Notes under the pieces: generated by a model
What the model was told of the DNA's origin: nothing
Seen by the model: the letters and a program-made list of their open reading frames with translations, nothing else
The model's database searches: none
In this document: piece after piece, positions 39,654 through 50,916 of the stretch
Layout: each line of letters opens with the position of its first letter
Position numbering within the stretch: position 1 is the first letter of the stretch
Translations under genes and position numbers: made by a program
From: Saccharomyces uvarum
Lineage: Eukaryota; Ascomycota; Saccharomycetes; Saccharomycetales; Saccharomycetaceae
Length of the DNA stretch: 64,000 bases
Reading direction: 5' to 3'
Assembly (NCBI GenBank): GCA_947243795.1
Contig: OX365930.1
Coordinates: 62,001 to 126,000, forward strand

Positions 39654-40268
39654 AGCGTCGAGTAGATCAAGCCAAGCGACGTTTCCTGAGTATAATAAAT
39701 AAGCAACTAAGTATATATAAATACGAATAGAAATATAGTGGCATCTAAACAACTCAAAGATTTTTTTATGAAACACAATGAGTACGAAACGATAGAAACC
39801 CACACGATCTTCGAAACGGAACACTGTTCACGGTTGTATCAAAATGTGTGAACAGGCCATTTCAAAGCTTGATCTTCTCCATAATTAGAACCCATGTCCC
39901 GTGGAAGCGTTTAAAAGGACACGAGGCAGAAACAGGAGTGTAAAATTTGCATGCGCAAATCGGCAATGCAAGCCACAGGGCACGCGTGTGCACATATACT
40001 TATGTAGTCACCGTGCCGCTGCTGTGCTTGCATGCTTACTTGCTTGCTATTCTGGTTCAGAGCAGCCTGAAAGAGCAGGAAGTATCGAGATATTAATCAA
40101 TGCATGAAAACACTCTTTTCCTCCTCTTTTTTTATAGCGAAATATCCCAGGGAAAAAAAAAAATAAAAAACGAAGAGCTGCCGGGTGAGCAACGACCAAA
40201 AGAAGCTGCTATTTAGGGCTTCACCGTAAGCCATCAGAAGGAGGCAGCTGGTATAAGTGGCCACAAGG
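39654..40268 (+). ncRNA. VMA9-LDB16 interval; candidate H/ACA snoRNA (snR43 position)
   Basis: S. cerevisiae carries snR43 between VMA9 and LDB16 as I recall. Here ~39770-39950 contains a GC-richer stretch with possible hairpins (for example TGTCC/GGACA arms near 39895-39930) and an ACA near 39942 (GAAACAGGA). I cannot confirm the H box or the guide pockets by eye. No protein gene is seen. The coordinates given are the interval, not the RNA ends. Confidence 0.35.
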
Positions 40269-41039
40269 ATGTTTGTAATGGACTGGAGCGTGCAGTTGTG
40301 CATAGGAGTGCTGGCGCCTGTGTTCCGCGCTCTCGTGCAATTGCCTCTGTCGATTTTCATCTGGAATGGGTTCCAGCTCGTGGCATTGCCTATCAATATT
40401 CCATTGAAGCTGTTTCTGGGCACGTCTCTGTATCGTCTTGTTGCTCACACGGGTGCCGTGGACTACTACGTGGTCTTGACGCTATTCCAGTACCTGGCTG
40501 TGCTTTGCGCATTCGGTGGCATTATAGGACTCATCTCTGGGTTCGTGTTGGGCGTGTTCCACTCCATCTGCGGTGTGCCCAGTGTGTATGTCAGTCTCGA
40601 GTGGAAGCCGTGGTTTGCACCGGTACAGACGCTCCTTGAACGTGTCTCCACTACCATTGTCAACATCATGCAAGGACAAACCACCGCTCCGATACCCATG
40701 TCTATGCCTATGCGCATGTCAAGCCTTAGTAAGAAGCACCCCAACGAGGAGAAGGAGGAGGAAGTCGATGATGCGACTATAACGCATGAAAACAATGGCT
40801 ATATGACTCCCTGTCAGACTCCCACTAATGGAAAAATTCAGCATTATAATAATGATTCATTCAACACGACCACTACAGACGATGAACCCACTGATATTTG
40901 GGATAGATCCGATACTTACCAAAACTCGTTTGCCACCAATGAGACCCTAATGTCTCTTTCTAACAGAGCCAACCTTCGAAGAAATATAAATGATGCCGAC
41001 ATCGTTAATATCAAGATTTTAAGAAGAAATTCAAGATAA
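40269..41039 (+). CDS. LDB16: Seipin partner LDB16
   Basis: ER membrane protein that forms the seipin complex with Sei1 and controls lipid-droplet formation. The ATG at 40269 ([13 protein letters not shown]) gives 256 residues, the S. cerevisiae length as I recall; an ATG four codons upstream (40257) is in frame and less likely. Residues ~1-110 hold hydrophobic segments ([19 protein letters not shown] and [20 protein letters not shown]). The remainder is cytosolic, acidic and Ser/Thr/Asn-rich, ending KILRRNSR. The 300-bp gap to PGS1 (41040-41339) has no gene; S. cerevisiae ARS307 is at this place, but no clear consensus was found. Confidence 0.93.
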   Translation: MFVMDWSVQLCIGVLAPVFRALVQLPLSIFIWNGFQLVALPINIPLKLFLGTSLYRLVAHTGAVDYYVVLTLFQYLAVLCAFGGIIGLISGFVLGVFHSICGVPSVYVSLEWKPWFAPVQTLLERVSTTIVNIMQGQTTAPIPMSMPMRMSSLSKKHPNEEKEEEVDDATITHENNGYMTPCQTPTNGKIQHYNNDSFNTTTTDDEPTDIWDRSDTYQNSFATNETLMSLSNRANLRRNINDADIVNIKILRRNSR

Positions 41040-41339
41040 AACGGCCATTACTTCTTCTCATTCACTAATAAATAATAATCGAAATAGCACGTAATTAATT
41101 AGTTAGTTATATAGGCTCCGCATTATACTCTTTAGCATATTCTTCCCTTTTCTTCTCTTCTTTTCCTGTTTTGTAACTCGAATATCAAGAAGAAAACATT
41201 AAAAAACGGAACTACCAGTTCAGAAGATTATTAAATAATTTCCCCTAAAAAGCAACTCTCCTAAAAAGAGTAAAGAAATAGTCCTTTCTACCTCACTCAT
41301 TCATAGTTGCTAATTGCACATCAAGGACCACGAATATTC

Positions 41340-42905
41340 ATGACGACTCGTTTGCTCCAACTTACTCGTCCTCATTACAGATTATTGTCCTCACCTTTCC
41401 GCAAAAGCTCCATCATACAAAGGCAGATGTCTGCTACAAGCCCTTCTCCAACCAGTAGCTATCTGAACATGATTACTAAGTCTCTACAACATAATCTACA
41501 GACATGGTTCCATTTCCAACCAAACGAAATCGATATCATTGAATCGCCATCACAGTTTTATGACCTCTTAAAATCAAAAATCTCAACCTCGCAAAAGAGG
41601 ATCTTTATTGCGTCCCTTTACTTAGGAAAAAGTGAAACTGAATTAATGGACTGTATATCTCAAGCACTGTCCAAAAATCCCGATTTGAAAGTTTCCTTTT
41701 TGTTGGATGGCCTTCGAGGAACCAGGGAGTTGCCTTCTACCTCTTCTGCCACTTTGCTATCGTCTCTAGTAGCCAAATACGGGTCTGAAAGAGTAGATTG
41801 TCGATTATACAAGACTCCTGCTTACCATGGCTGGAAAAAAGTCGTAGTTCCTAAAAGGTTTAATGAAGGTTTGGGCCTTCAGCATATGAAGATTTATGGG
41901 TTTGATAATGAGATAATCCTCTCAGGCGCTAACCTTTCCAATGATTATTTTACCAACAGACAAGATAGATATTATCTCTTTAAATCTGCGAATTTCGCCA
42001 GTTATTATTTCAAACTACATCAACTCATCAGTTCTTTCAGTTACCAGATTGTAAAACCAAAAGCTGCTGGCAATGTTAACATCATTTGGCCTGACTCGAA
42101 CCCCACTATTGAACCGATGAAAAATAAAAGAAAGTTCTTGAGGGAAGCTTCTCAATTACTTGAGCTTTTTTTACAGAATTCCAAACAGAATCAACCGATT
42201 TCTCCACCGGGCCAATTTTCCACTATAGTCTACCCAATTTCTCAATTTACTCCACTTTTCCCTAAATATAATGATAAATCAACCGAAAAATCAACGATAT
42301 TGTCACTGCTATCGAATATTAAAAACACTTCTATTTCTTGGACATTCACCGCAGGATACTTCAATGTTCTCCCAGAAATTAAAGCTAATCTACTAGCCAC
42401 ACCGGTCACTGAGGCAAATGTGATAACGGCATCGCCCTTCGCAAACGGATTTTACCAATCGAAGGGTGTCTCATCAAATTTACCTGGTGCCTACCTATAC
42501 TTATCCAAAAAATTTCTACAAGATGTCTCTAGATACAACAAAGATCAAGCTATTACATTGCGGGAATGGCAAAGGGGTGTAGTAAATAAACCTAACGGTT
42601 GGTCATATCACGCAAAGGGTATTTGGATCTCTTCTCGTGACAAAAACAATAGCGATAGTTGGAAACCCTTCATAACCGTAATAGGATCTTCAAACTACAC
42701 AAGGAGAGCATATTCGTTAGATTTGGAATCAAATGCTCTCATTATTACGAAAGATGAGGAACTAAGAAATAAAATGAGAGGCGAGTTAAATGGTTTACTA
42801 CAATACACGAAACCTGTAACTTTAGAAGATTTTCAGTCAGATCCAGAAAGACATGTCGGCACTGGCGTTAAAATAGCTACTTCTGTGTTGGGCAAAAAAC
42901 TTTAA
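41340..42905 (+). CDS. PGS1: Phosphatidylglycerophosphate synthase PGS1
   Basis: First committed step of cardiolipin synthesis in mitochondria, making phosphatidylglycerophosphate from CDP-diacylglycerol and glycerol-3-phosphate. The frame is open from 41307, but the ATG at 41340 (MTTRLLQLTRPHYRLL) starts a mitochondrial presequence and gives 521 residues, the S. cerevisiae length. It is a phospholipase D superfamily member with two HKD-type motifs: QHMKIYGFDNEIILSGANLS (~185) and HAKGIWISSRDK…GSSNYTRR (~440-475). The C-terminus GVKIATSVLGKKL is conserved. Confidence 0.96.
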   Translation: MTTRLLQLTRPHYRLLSSPFRKSSIIQRQMSATSPSPTSSYLNMITKSLQHNLQTWFHFQPNEIDIIESPSQFYDLLKSKISTSQKRIFIASLYLGKSETELMDCISQALSKNPDLKVSFLLDGLRGTRELPSTSSATLLSSLVAKYGSERVDCRLYKTPAYHGWKKVVVPKRFNEGLGLQHMKIYGFDNEIILSGANLSNDYFTNRQDRYYLFKSANFASYYFKLHQLISSFSYQIVKPKAAGNVNIIWPDSNPTIEPMKNKRKFLREASQLLELFLQNSKQNQPISPPGQFSTIVYPISQFTPLFPKYNDKSTEKSTILSLLSNIKNTSISWTFTAGYFNVLPEIKANLLATPVTEANVITASPFANGFYQSKGVSSNLPGAYLYLSKKFLQDVSRYNKDQAITLREWQRGVVNKPNGWSYHAKGIWISSRDKNNSDSWKPFITVIGSSNYTRRAYSLDLESNALIITKDEELRNKMRGELNGLLQYTKPVTLEDFQSDPERHVGTGVKIATSVLGKKL

Positions 42906-43038
42906 TTGTATTATTGCTTGTATATATGTGAAATAGAAAAAATATTGTAATAAAATTACAAATGCACTTTATAAAACTCCTGAAATGTGTACTAAAGTAA
43001 CTCAACGGAGACAGGCTATGGGCTGACTTACCTGTCTA

Positions 43039-43924
43039 TTATAACTTCCCTTTTGGTAGTCGTGGTTTCCGCCCCACGTAAAGATATTGAACTTGACATA
43101 GTATGATCAGTAGAGTAATAAGCTGTATCAATTTTACCCAAGAAGGTGTTGAGTTGAACGGAATTTCATAAAACAATACACTGGTCGGTACCATCATCAA
43201 CCTACCTACGAAATCGATAAATTCCGCCAAAACTGATATCAAGACAAACTTTGATGATAGCCCCATTGTAGAGCACCCCATCCAATTAATACTCATTTGT
43301 GGAATATACTTGAAACTTTTAACCAAATTCGCCATCACCCAAAGATAATTTATGTGCTCCAAGTAAAAAATACCAAATTTACCTGAATCCTTCAAAGGTA
43401 AGTTAGAAATGGAACACGCATATGTGAATATACTCAATATAAAGAAAATGCTCAAAATTATTGTAGAAGTAATGGAAATACCTTGGTAGATATGTTTGGT
43501 TGATCTATAATAATATAATTGTCTCAAAACCGTCAAACAGCAAAATAAAACGCAAAAATCTTTGAAAATGAGTAAGCCAGATATAGGAATACTATTGGCA
43601 ACATTCAGTGAATAGAATAGAGGAAACCTTTTAGATAGCTGCTCTCTCACCAGAGATGAATAACGATAATGTAAGGCACAATACAAATACAGACCATTAC
43701 CGACAAAATCTAAAAGGAATAAGTCGTACGAAAGACCATAAATGGATCGATGCAGTTTATTATAGCGTTTTTGGTAAAGTATAGCAATGATCTATGTACA
43801 TAGCGGAGCTTTTCTTTGTCCCTTAGTTAGTTGATTGTGATCTCTTTCATGTGCATTTTTTTTATCCTTCAATTATGCATACTGATAGGAAGCCTGCCAG
43901 ATCCTGCAGGATAACAGCGATCAT
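43039..43924 (-). CDS. YCL002C: Spliced PQ-loop membrane protein YCL002C
   Basis: Exon 1 is 43924-43883 (MIAVILQDLAGFLS) and exon 2 is 43791-43039. The 91-nt intron has 5' site GTATGC, branch AACTAAC (43832-43826) and 3' TACATAG, ending at 43792. An in-frame stop precedes the ATG and another lies within the intron, so the start and splice are both constrained. The product is 264 residues with about seven hydrophobic segments and two PQ-loop-like repeats: YGLSYDLFLLDFVGN, and PQMSINWMGCSTMGLSS near residue 185. Such proteins often carry amino acids or act in endomembranes; the substrate is unknown. Confidence 0.82.
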
Positions 43925-44167
43925 ATGAGCGATTCAATACGATGCCTTTGATGAATTTCCCTACGCCTCTATTCGAATATCTTCTATTCTCTTTCAGAGC
44001 TTCTAAAATTGTGGGTTTTTCATTCGTAGAAAAAAAAAACTGGTCAAAAACGCGCTACTAAAGAACACAAATATACGTAGAGCAATTAACTACTTATAAA
44101 AGAAAACAAGGCTTGCAATTTACTAGTATTCTTCACAAAACAAGAAAATACCGTACCAAGAGAAAAT

Positions 44168-44734
44168 ATGGATTACGACAGCCCTGACCCGATGAACGGT
44201 GCTTCAAGCAACGCCTTAATTGCTAAGATGAACTCAGCTAAACTACTATATCAACACTATTTGGATAAAGTCACTCCTCACGCTAAACAGAGATGGGCTG
44301 TATTAGGTGGTCTACTATGTTTGTTTATGGTGCGTATTACAATGGCTGAAGGTTGGTATGTGATTTGTTATGGTTTGGGTTTGTTTTTATTGAACCAATT
44401 TCTAGCCTTTTTGACACCAAAATTCGATATGTCCTTGCAACAAGATGAAGAAAACAACGAATTAGAGGCTGGTGAAAAATCAGAGGAATTCCGTCCATTT
44501 ATCAGAAGACTACCAGAATTCAAGTTCTGGTACAACAGCATAAGAGCTACAGTCATTTCCTTGGTATTATCACTATTCTCGATCTTCGATATTCCAGTAT
44601 TTTGGCCAATTCTACTAATGTACTTCGTGCTGTTGTTCTTTTTAACCATGAGAAGACAAATTCAACACATGATGAAATACAGATATATTCCTCTGGATAT
44701 TGGTAAGAAGAAGTACTCACATCCTTCTAACTGA
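44168..44734 (+). CDS. RER1: Golgi-ER retrieval receptor RER1
   Basis: Golgi membrane protein that retrieves ER proteins such as Sec12 and Sec71 through COPI. The 188 residues equal S. cerevisiae. Four membrane segments form two hairpins (WAVLGGLLCLFMVRITMA; WYVICYGLGLFLLNQFLAF; ATVISLVLSLFSIFDIPVF; WPILLMYFVLLFFLTMRRQI). The region FRPFIRRLPEFKFWYNSIRA between the pairs is the family signature. The C-tail PLDIGKKKYS is basic. The 543 bp after it (44735-45277) contain no gene and serve as the promoter of the DOM34-like gene. Confidence 0.97.
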   Translation: MDYDSPDPMNGASSNALIAKMNSAKLLYQHYLDKVTPHAKQRWAVLGGLLCLFMVRITMAEGWYVICYGLGLFLLNQFLAFLTPKFDMSLQQDEENNELEAGEKSEEFRPFIRRLPEFKFWYNSIRATVISLVLSLFSIFDIPVFWPILLMYFVLLFFLTMRRQIQHMMKYRYIPLDIGKKKYSHPSN

Positions 44735-45277
44735 TATTCTTGGAATCCACATACCTCTTCAATGGACACATTCGTATTTTTTTAATTATGTATAAATAAA
44801 GAAATTTGATCATTCAAAAGATTTTGTTTTCTTTCCTTTCCTGCCTATACCAAATGTTTTTTTGAAAATTATATACCAATTATATACAAGGTCGCTAAGA
44901 AGGATCCATTTTTGATCATCATGTATAGATAAAGCGTTTCAAAATATTCCAAGAAAACTCATTTTTTTTAATCTATTACCAACCGTCTGTTATGCTTAAT
45001 TTTATATAGGGTGTATACATTAATTTCTAACCTTAGCAATGAGGTCTGTAACTTAAAATAGTGAGAAATGGGGTGTGTCAAAAATACAGGGTGCAAAAGG
45101 AAGAGAAGACTAAAATATGAGAGTTGAAAATCAATTAACAGGTTATGACTTTACACCGTCCATATATAAGACAAAGCGTACCCTGTATTTGCCAAATTTA
45201 AATTTTGAAGGGATCCAATAATCTATTATTCAAACAATTTAAATAAAGTGTCTCATCTCAACAGGATCTAAAAAGTA

Positions 45278-46450
45278 ATGAAAATCATATCTGTAGTAGA
45301 AGATTTCGGAGAGAACGAAAATACAATTATCACTTTGGTGCCTCAAACTAAAGACGACCTTTTCACAGTATATCAAATAATTGACAAAGAAGACGAAGTC
45401 ATATTTAAGAAATTGTTCACGACGAAAAAGGATGAAGTGAATAGAAAAACAAGTACTGATTTAATAAATCTGAGGCTGAAAATCCTCTCCTATGAATTTG
45501 ATATAAAGGAGGAATACCTTCGTTATAAGGGTGTCACTGTCGCTGATGATACGAATACGGCGAATTTGGATGTGCCAGTTGGTAAATTTCTTAGTTTTAG
45601 CGTAACATATGAACACCAGTTTACTATTTTCAAGCACCATTTCAATAAGTATGCCAAGAGACTTTTGAAGGAGGCCCTAGAGTTAGAAACCAAATCAGAC
45701 ACCGCTGCAGTGGTGTTACAAGAGGGAATTTCTCATGTTTGCTTATTAACAGCTTCTTCAACTATCTTAAAGCAAAAGATTGAAATTTCAATGCCCAAAA
45801 AGAAGGATGCGACCGATATTAACAAATTCAATGAAAAAACTGAAAAGTTTTATAGAGCAACTTATGATGCAATGATGAAAAATTTCAACTTTGACGAACT
45901 GAGGATGATCATACTGTGCTCCCCTGGATTTTATGCAAAGGCTTTAATGGAAAGAATCTTAAAGTATGCAGAGAAAGAACAAAACAACTTAATTTTAGAA
46001 AACCAGGAAATGCTTATTATTGCCCATTGTTCCACAGGTTACTTACAGGGAATTACTGAAGTTTTAAGAGATCCTGAATATTCTACGGTACTGCAAAATA
46101 CCAAATTCATTAAGGAAATCCAAATAATGGATGACTTCTTCGAACACTTAAATAAAGATGATAACAAGGCATGGTACGGTGAAGAAGAAATCAAGAGAGC
46201 CGCAAAATTAGACGCAATAGAAACATTACTTATTACCGATAGCGTATTGAAAAGTGACGACATAGACAAGCGTGAGACATTCCTTGACTTGACATACAAT
46301 ATTGAGCAGAGTGGCGGAAAAGTATTTGTGTTTAGTACTCTACAAAGCCATGGTGAAGAACTTGAGAGATTAAAAGGATTGGCTTGTATTTTGAAATATC
46401 CAATCCCAGACCTAGATGAGATTCTAGAAAATGATAAAAATATACTCTAG
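45278..46450 (+). CDS. Intact Dom34/Pelota-like protein (ohnolog; YCL001W-A/B locus)
   Basis: A 390-residue Pelota-family protein, close in length to Dom34 (386), which with Hbs1 rescues stalled ribosomes. Residues ~1-135 are the Sm-like N-domain (LFTVYQIIDKEDEVIFKK; YKGVTVADD). The central domain starts at SDTAAVVLQEGISHVCLLT (~140), includes MPKKK and IILCSPGFYAKALM, and has no GGQ, as in Dom34. The C-domain (~275-380) contains DNKAWYGEEEI and ends LKYPIPDLDEIL. S. cerevisiae has only fragments, YCL001W-A and YCL001W-B, here. DOM34 itself is next to CEN14, the duplicate centromere of CEN3, so this is a retained whole-genome-duplication copy. Whether it binds Hbs1 is untested. Confidence 0.93.
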   Translation: MKIISVVEDFGENENTIITLVPQTKDDLFTVYQIIDKEDEVIFKKLFTTKKDEVNRKTSTDLINLRLKILSYEFDIKEEYLRYKGVTVADDTNTANLDVPVGKFLSFSVTYEHQFTIFKHHFNKYAKRLLKEALELETKSDTAAVVLQEGISHVCLLTASSTILKQKIEISMPKKKDATDINKFNEKTEKFYRATYDAMMKNFNFDELRMIILCSPGFYAKALMERILKYAEKEQNNLILENQEMLIIAHCSTGYLQGITEVLRDPEYSTVLQNTKFIKEIQIMDDFFEHLNKDDNKAWYGEEEIKRAAKLDAIETLLITDSVLKSDDIDKRETFLDLTYNIEQSGGKVFVFSTLQSHGEELERLKGLACILKYPIPDLDEILENDKNIL

Positions 46451-46786
46451 TTAAACTAAGAATTTCAGGAAAACAACCCTAAATTAAGAGCATTTGGACA
46501 CAGCAACATACTAGTAACGACTACTTTGCGCCGGCTTTAGCCATCATTCATTATAGGAAAGCTTTTAACATGAGCTATAATCTGAAGAATATCACTTCAT
46601 TAAACCTAGACGTTATGAACGTTATAGACTAATATGTAAATTATCTAGAGTCAAATACTAAAATAACCGTGCTCGCTAATATTTTAAAACCATACAGAGC
46701 TAGTATTAGCCCTCTCTTGTCTCACTTTGTGAAGAAGCGAGATAACTGACTTGCTCAACATCGTAATTGTGATACATTAAAAATAG

Positions 46787-46905
46787 ATCACATGACTATT
46801 TTTAAAGCAATATATTTATTTTTTAAAACAAACAAAAACTATTTTTTCTTTTAACTAAAAACAATACTTAATTTTTATATGTATGTGACTTCCGAAACGA
46901 AAATA
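46787..46905 (+). other. Point centromere CEN3 (CDEI-CDEII-CDEIII)
   Basis: CDEI ATCACATG (46787-46794) fits RTCACRTG, the Cbf1 site. CDEII is 85 bp (46795-46879), almost entirely A and T with T and A runs. CDEIII begins at 46880 with TGTATGTGACTTCCGAAACG, containing the essential TTCCGAA core bound by CBF3, and ends near 46905. Order, spacing and position between the YCL001W locus and CDC10 identify CEN3. Confidence 0.96.
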
Positions 46906-49900
46906 TATGAATGAAGAGAATAAAAAAAATGTGTGCCGAAAACAGCGGCGAAAGTTTGAAAGAGTAGGCTTAGACAGCTTAAAGGCGCCACAGACAGGAG
47001 CCTTCATGATAAGACATACACAAGATTGAAGAACTTTTAATGAATACAACTAGTTATCGTAAATTCACCAAAGCACATGCACAGCTTTCTGTATTTGAGA
47101 ATATCGGTTTCTAGTAACGTCTCACTAACACCTACCTGTGCAGAAAGAGTCTGAAAAATTAGTTAAAAGTAGCCAGGCACCAATAACACTCACAACGGAA
47201 GTAGCTTTGCATGGAAACTTGAAGTATCTATACTAGAGGGGTAGAACTAGAATATATGGCGCCCAAAAAGAAAAAGGGAAGTGACATAACTGGTGTTCAT
47301 TTGACTATTAAAGAGTTGTATATGTCTTCTCAAGCCGTAGAGACACTCTTTACTGATTCCTGTAGTTCGGGGGAAGGGCAGCTCGGAAAAATCTCCAAGT
47401 ATACAGCATATCACAAGATGCTGGTGTAAGAGGACTCAGAAGACTCGAAATGAGTATTAAACATATAAGTGCATTAGCGAGGACCTTTTTTTTCTTTCCC
47501 ACAATTAGCCTATTTTTCGGGTACGCTTTTGATCAGATATTCAAGATGAGAGCTAGCGACAACAAGATTTGTGGTAATATCCTGCTACTTTCGATGTCGG
47601 TAAGTCAGAACCTAGTAGTATATTTTTGGGCATTTTGTTTTCTTGATAATTTATGTCCGCTAAAACTGTTGATTTGTTTATATATTAGGTACTATATAAC
47701 GGAATGAATGATTGCAGCAAGATGAGGGCAGCTATAATCGAACAAATTGTAAGTTTGTCTCATCAATTAGCACATAGCTACATCAAAAAAAGACATAATG
47801 AACAAAAGACAGTACACACTGCTTGTTTTACTATTGCTATATTCAACAAGTTTAATTATACACTTTGGCACTGTTGAATATTAAGTAGTTTAGTAGCCCC
47901 AAGTGAAGCGTATGAAGTCTAAATAAATTTACATGCCTCCGAAATTAGTTTCTTCATGAGCTGACTTAAAACCTGCTTATGACGCGATGATACCTATAAT
48001 AAGTAAAGTTTCAGATCCTTGATTAAACTTCTAAATCAACCTGATTACACTACTGCTGGGCCTAGCGTATTTTAGAAGATTCTGCACCTAACCAAGTAAA
48101 TACTACGACATCTTCATTGAGCTTAATTTCCTTTGTATTAACTTATGACAAATATATCCTATTTACAAAGGAGAGTCAGAGCCCTATATAGTTTACATGT
48201 CACTAATGTCTAACTCATTGTTGAATATTATGTTATTGCTAGTATATCACAGTTATATCCGCAAAATTCAAGATTTCCAGATGAATAGCTGGATCTCTAA
48301 AATTATGATATTAGTCATTACCAGCAGCTTTAGATGCCGCTTACAGCACCAAAATACAAATTACTTGATGCTCGAAACAAGTAACACATGTATTGTGAGC
48401 TCTCACAATGGGTTACAAAGATTGCGACATTTTATATGACTGCGTTCTGTGTTTTAAAGGAATTCGGGTCCATTCAAAACTTCACGATCATACAACTGTT
48501 TCTAGGTTCAAGATGTTCTCATTTAAACAATGGTCTCGTGAGCCACACGAGCCCTTTAAAAATAACAATACCTCAACTGCCCACGCCTGGTTGACTATTA
48601 CATTGCATATTATTAGGAGATTTCGAAAGTTGCCTCTCTATCATAGTCAGTGTATATAAAAACCAGGAAAGTATCAACAATAATTCAAATCCGCTACAGC
48701 AAATGCCACTTGAATTTACTCACGTTGACCGGGAAGGCAACAAAAGGTTCGATATCTGGGGTTCCTGTACAGTAGTACATATAACCACTTTAGTCTCTTA
48801 ACTGTCGAAGAAATATAGAAAGAAAAGATGACTGGTCTGTTTTGTGTAAATTCAAGCTTCGCTAAGCTATAGGCAGGCGGCTCAAACTACCTCGAAGATG
48901 TCTCTTTGTGAAATAGATCTTTCAGATAAAAGACCTCGTTTCTGGTACTTGAATAGACGTCATAACAAACATGTGTCAATTGAAGCGCTTATCCTGCACT
49001 TTATCTGAATGTAAGTTTATGGTGCTTATAAAAATAAAAAATACTGTTCGGTTGCCTCAGTCCTTTAAATGTCATAGTTGGCTAATTTATTGGTTTGATG
49101 ATGGGGCAATATTAGCTACCGCTTTCCAATTATCTAGCGATTGAAGTGACCAACTCTCACATTTCAAGATATCTTCGAATCGCGTTCTTTTGATTTATTG
49201 CCTTTACTAGTTTTATCTTTTTTTTTTTTACAAAGTTATAAGCGTTATTTTCCAGTCTCTGCTATTCCGATGAGAAGGTAGCTGAGGAGCTTTTTTCTGT
49301 GAAATCTAGTACTTTTTTGACACTTCTGACCAATTTTGAGGCATGTTTGTTTTCTCCGAAAACCGTTCTTTAAATTTAATTTCCTCTTTGAAAAAATGGT
49401 GTATCACCCCTTCTCTCTTCCTTATACTACCTTGAAATTATACTCTTGACTGCTTTTTCATTTTGTCTGGGGTTGTCTATAATTTGTTTTCAACCACCTC
49501 CTTCCTTTGTCTCAAACTCGTTTATTTTCTCTTTTATCCCGCAACCCTCTTATAAGCCTTCGAAGAATGTATGTTTTATCTTGTAAGAAACTATTTAAAA
49601 ATGATTGTAGATAAATAATTTGTTTTGGGCAACTTCCTTGTTTTGAACCCTCCGAATTTGGTCCTAGCCGTTTAGCACTACAATTTATTTTGGTTCTGCT
49701 ATACCTCCCTTCTCATCTTAGCTCTAATCATTATTTATTTGTACGAAAGCTTATTTTTGTTTTTCATTTTGATATAGCCCACTTCTGTTTGTTATATCCC
49801 TGCGTCACCGCCTTTATTTTTACAGACACTAATAATAGACGATGTTACCCAAGGAACACCTATAATGTTGTTTCTGGAATCATGGAGAGCAAGTAAGGGT

Positions 49901-50916
49901 TGAAAGAAATTATTTTGCTCTGAGTTTACCATATTGATGCTGCATACTCGCGTTTTGTTTTTCCGGCTTAAATTAACTTGTTTGGGTTGGCAAAAATGCA
50001 TAAATGCACTATATGTTGTTTATTCTCGTACGCACTAAGTCTTTTGTATTTGAAGTAAAATGTAGGTACAGCAGACTTTTACTGATGAAACTCAATCATG
50101 TAAACAGAAAATTTGGGTTGTGAACATTGGGAAATCATCATAGTAGTTAGCACATGATAAAAATATGTTCTTACAAAATCAAGTGTGAATGGAATTAAGG
50201 AACCCACTTGTTATACGAAGCCCTAATAGACATAATCAGGTTTCTGTAGCAGCGGAAATAATTGAGGAATATATTTGCAAATAATATATTTGCAAATCGA
50301 ATTGGACATACCGCTAGTACGTCTTAATAAATAATCAAAAGGTTTGGCTTATTTCATGAACAGCTTTAAAAACCTTACGAGGATATACCTGTATTAAATC
50401 TGACTTGTTTTCTCTGTGTTATGGCCTTATTTGAACATTCCCGTTTGAAACGCAGACAACGATTCAAGGTAATACCTGTACAGGAATAGTAACTCATTGT
50501 GCTTCGAAAAGATTACATTTTTTTTCAACGTCCTTTACTTTTGGTGTTTTAGAGCGCATTAACAAGTGCTTACGCTTAGAAACATGTAATCTAGTTTGAT
50601 ATGCCCTTGGCCGAGAGTTCATAAAGGAAAAATAATGATGATCCTTCAAGATTCGGTTTACCTTTGGTAGTAAAATGTTTACCTAAGGTAGGTAACCACA
50701 AGTAAATCTATTTTGTGAAGATAAAAACTTACTGAGGAAACAACTCTACCTATGTAACGTAGTCATTAGTTCTAAATTTCACAACCAGGGCACCCTGAGA
50801 TATTATCACTAATAGAGCGAAAGAAGCATACAAGGTCATTTTCGTATAAAGAATTTGAGGATTTTTAATATAGATATAAGTTAATGAAATATATAATTAC
50901 CATTATTCAGATAGCT
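46906..50916. other. Gene-poor pericentromeric interval
   Basis: Four kilobases with no supported gene, AT-rich, with only short frames on both strands. One 57-codon frame at 47256-47429 begins MAPKKKKGSDITGVHLTIKE and has a basic, nuclear-signal-like start; it is unproven. Weak relic-like frames occur at 47450-47707 and 48388-48659. T-rich tracts cluster near 49190-49560. S. cerevisiae has about 2.3 kb here. Confidence 0.5.
47256..47429 (+). CDS. Short hypothetical frame near CEN3
   Basis: 57 residues from an ATG in AT-rich context. The N-terminus MAPKKKKGS is basic, the rest is mixed polar, and no domain is recognised. It lies 350 bp right of CEN3. It could be a chance frame or the start of a decayed gene. 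I assign no function. Confidence 0.2.
   Translation: MAPKKKKGSDITGVHLTIKELYMSSQAVETLFTDSCSSGEGQLGKISKYTAYHKMLV

Noticed and set aside
48703-48801. Short frame starting MPLEFTHVDREGNKRFDIWG
   Set aside because: Only 32 residues, no homolog known to me in yeast, and surrounded by non-coding sequence.
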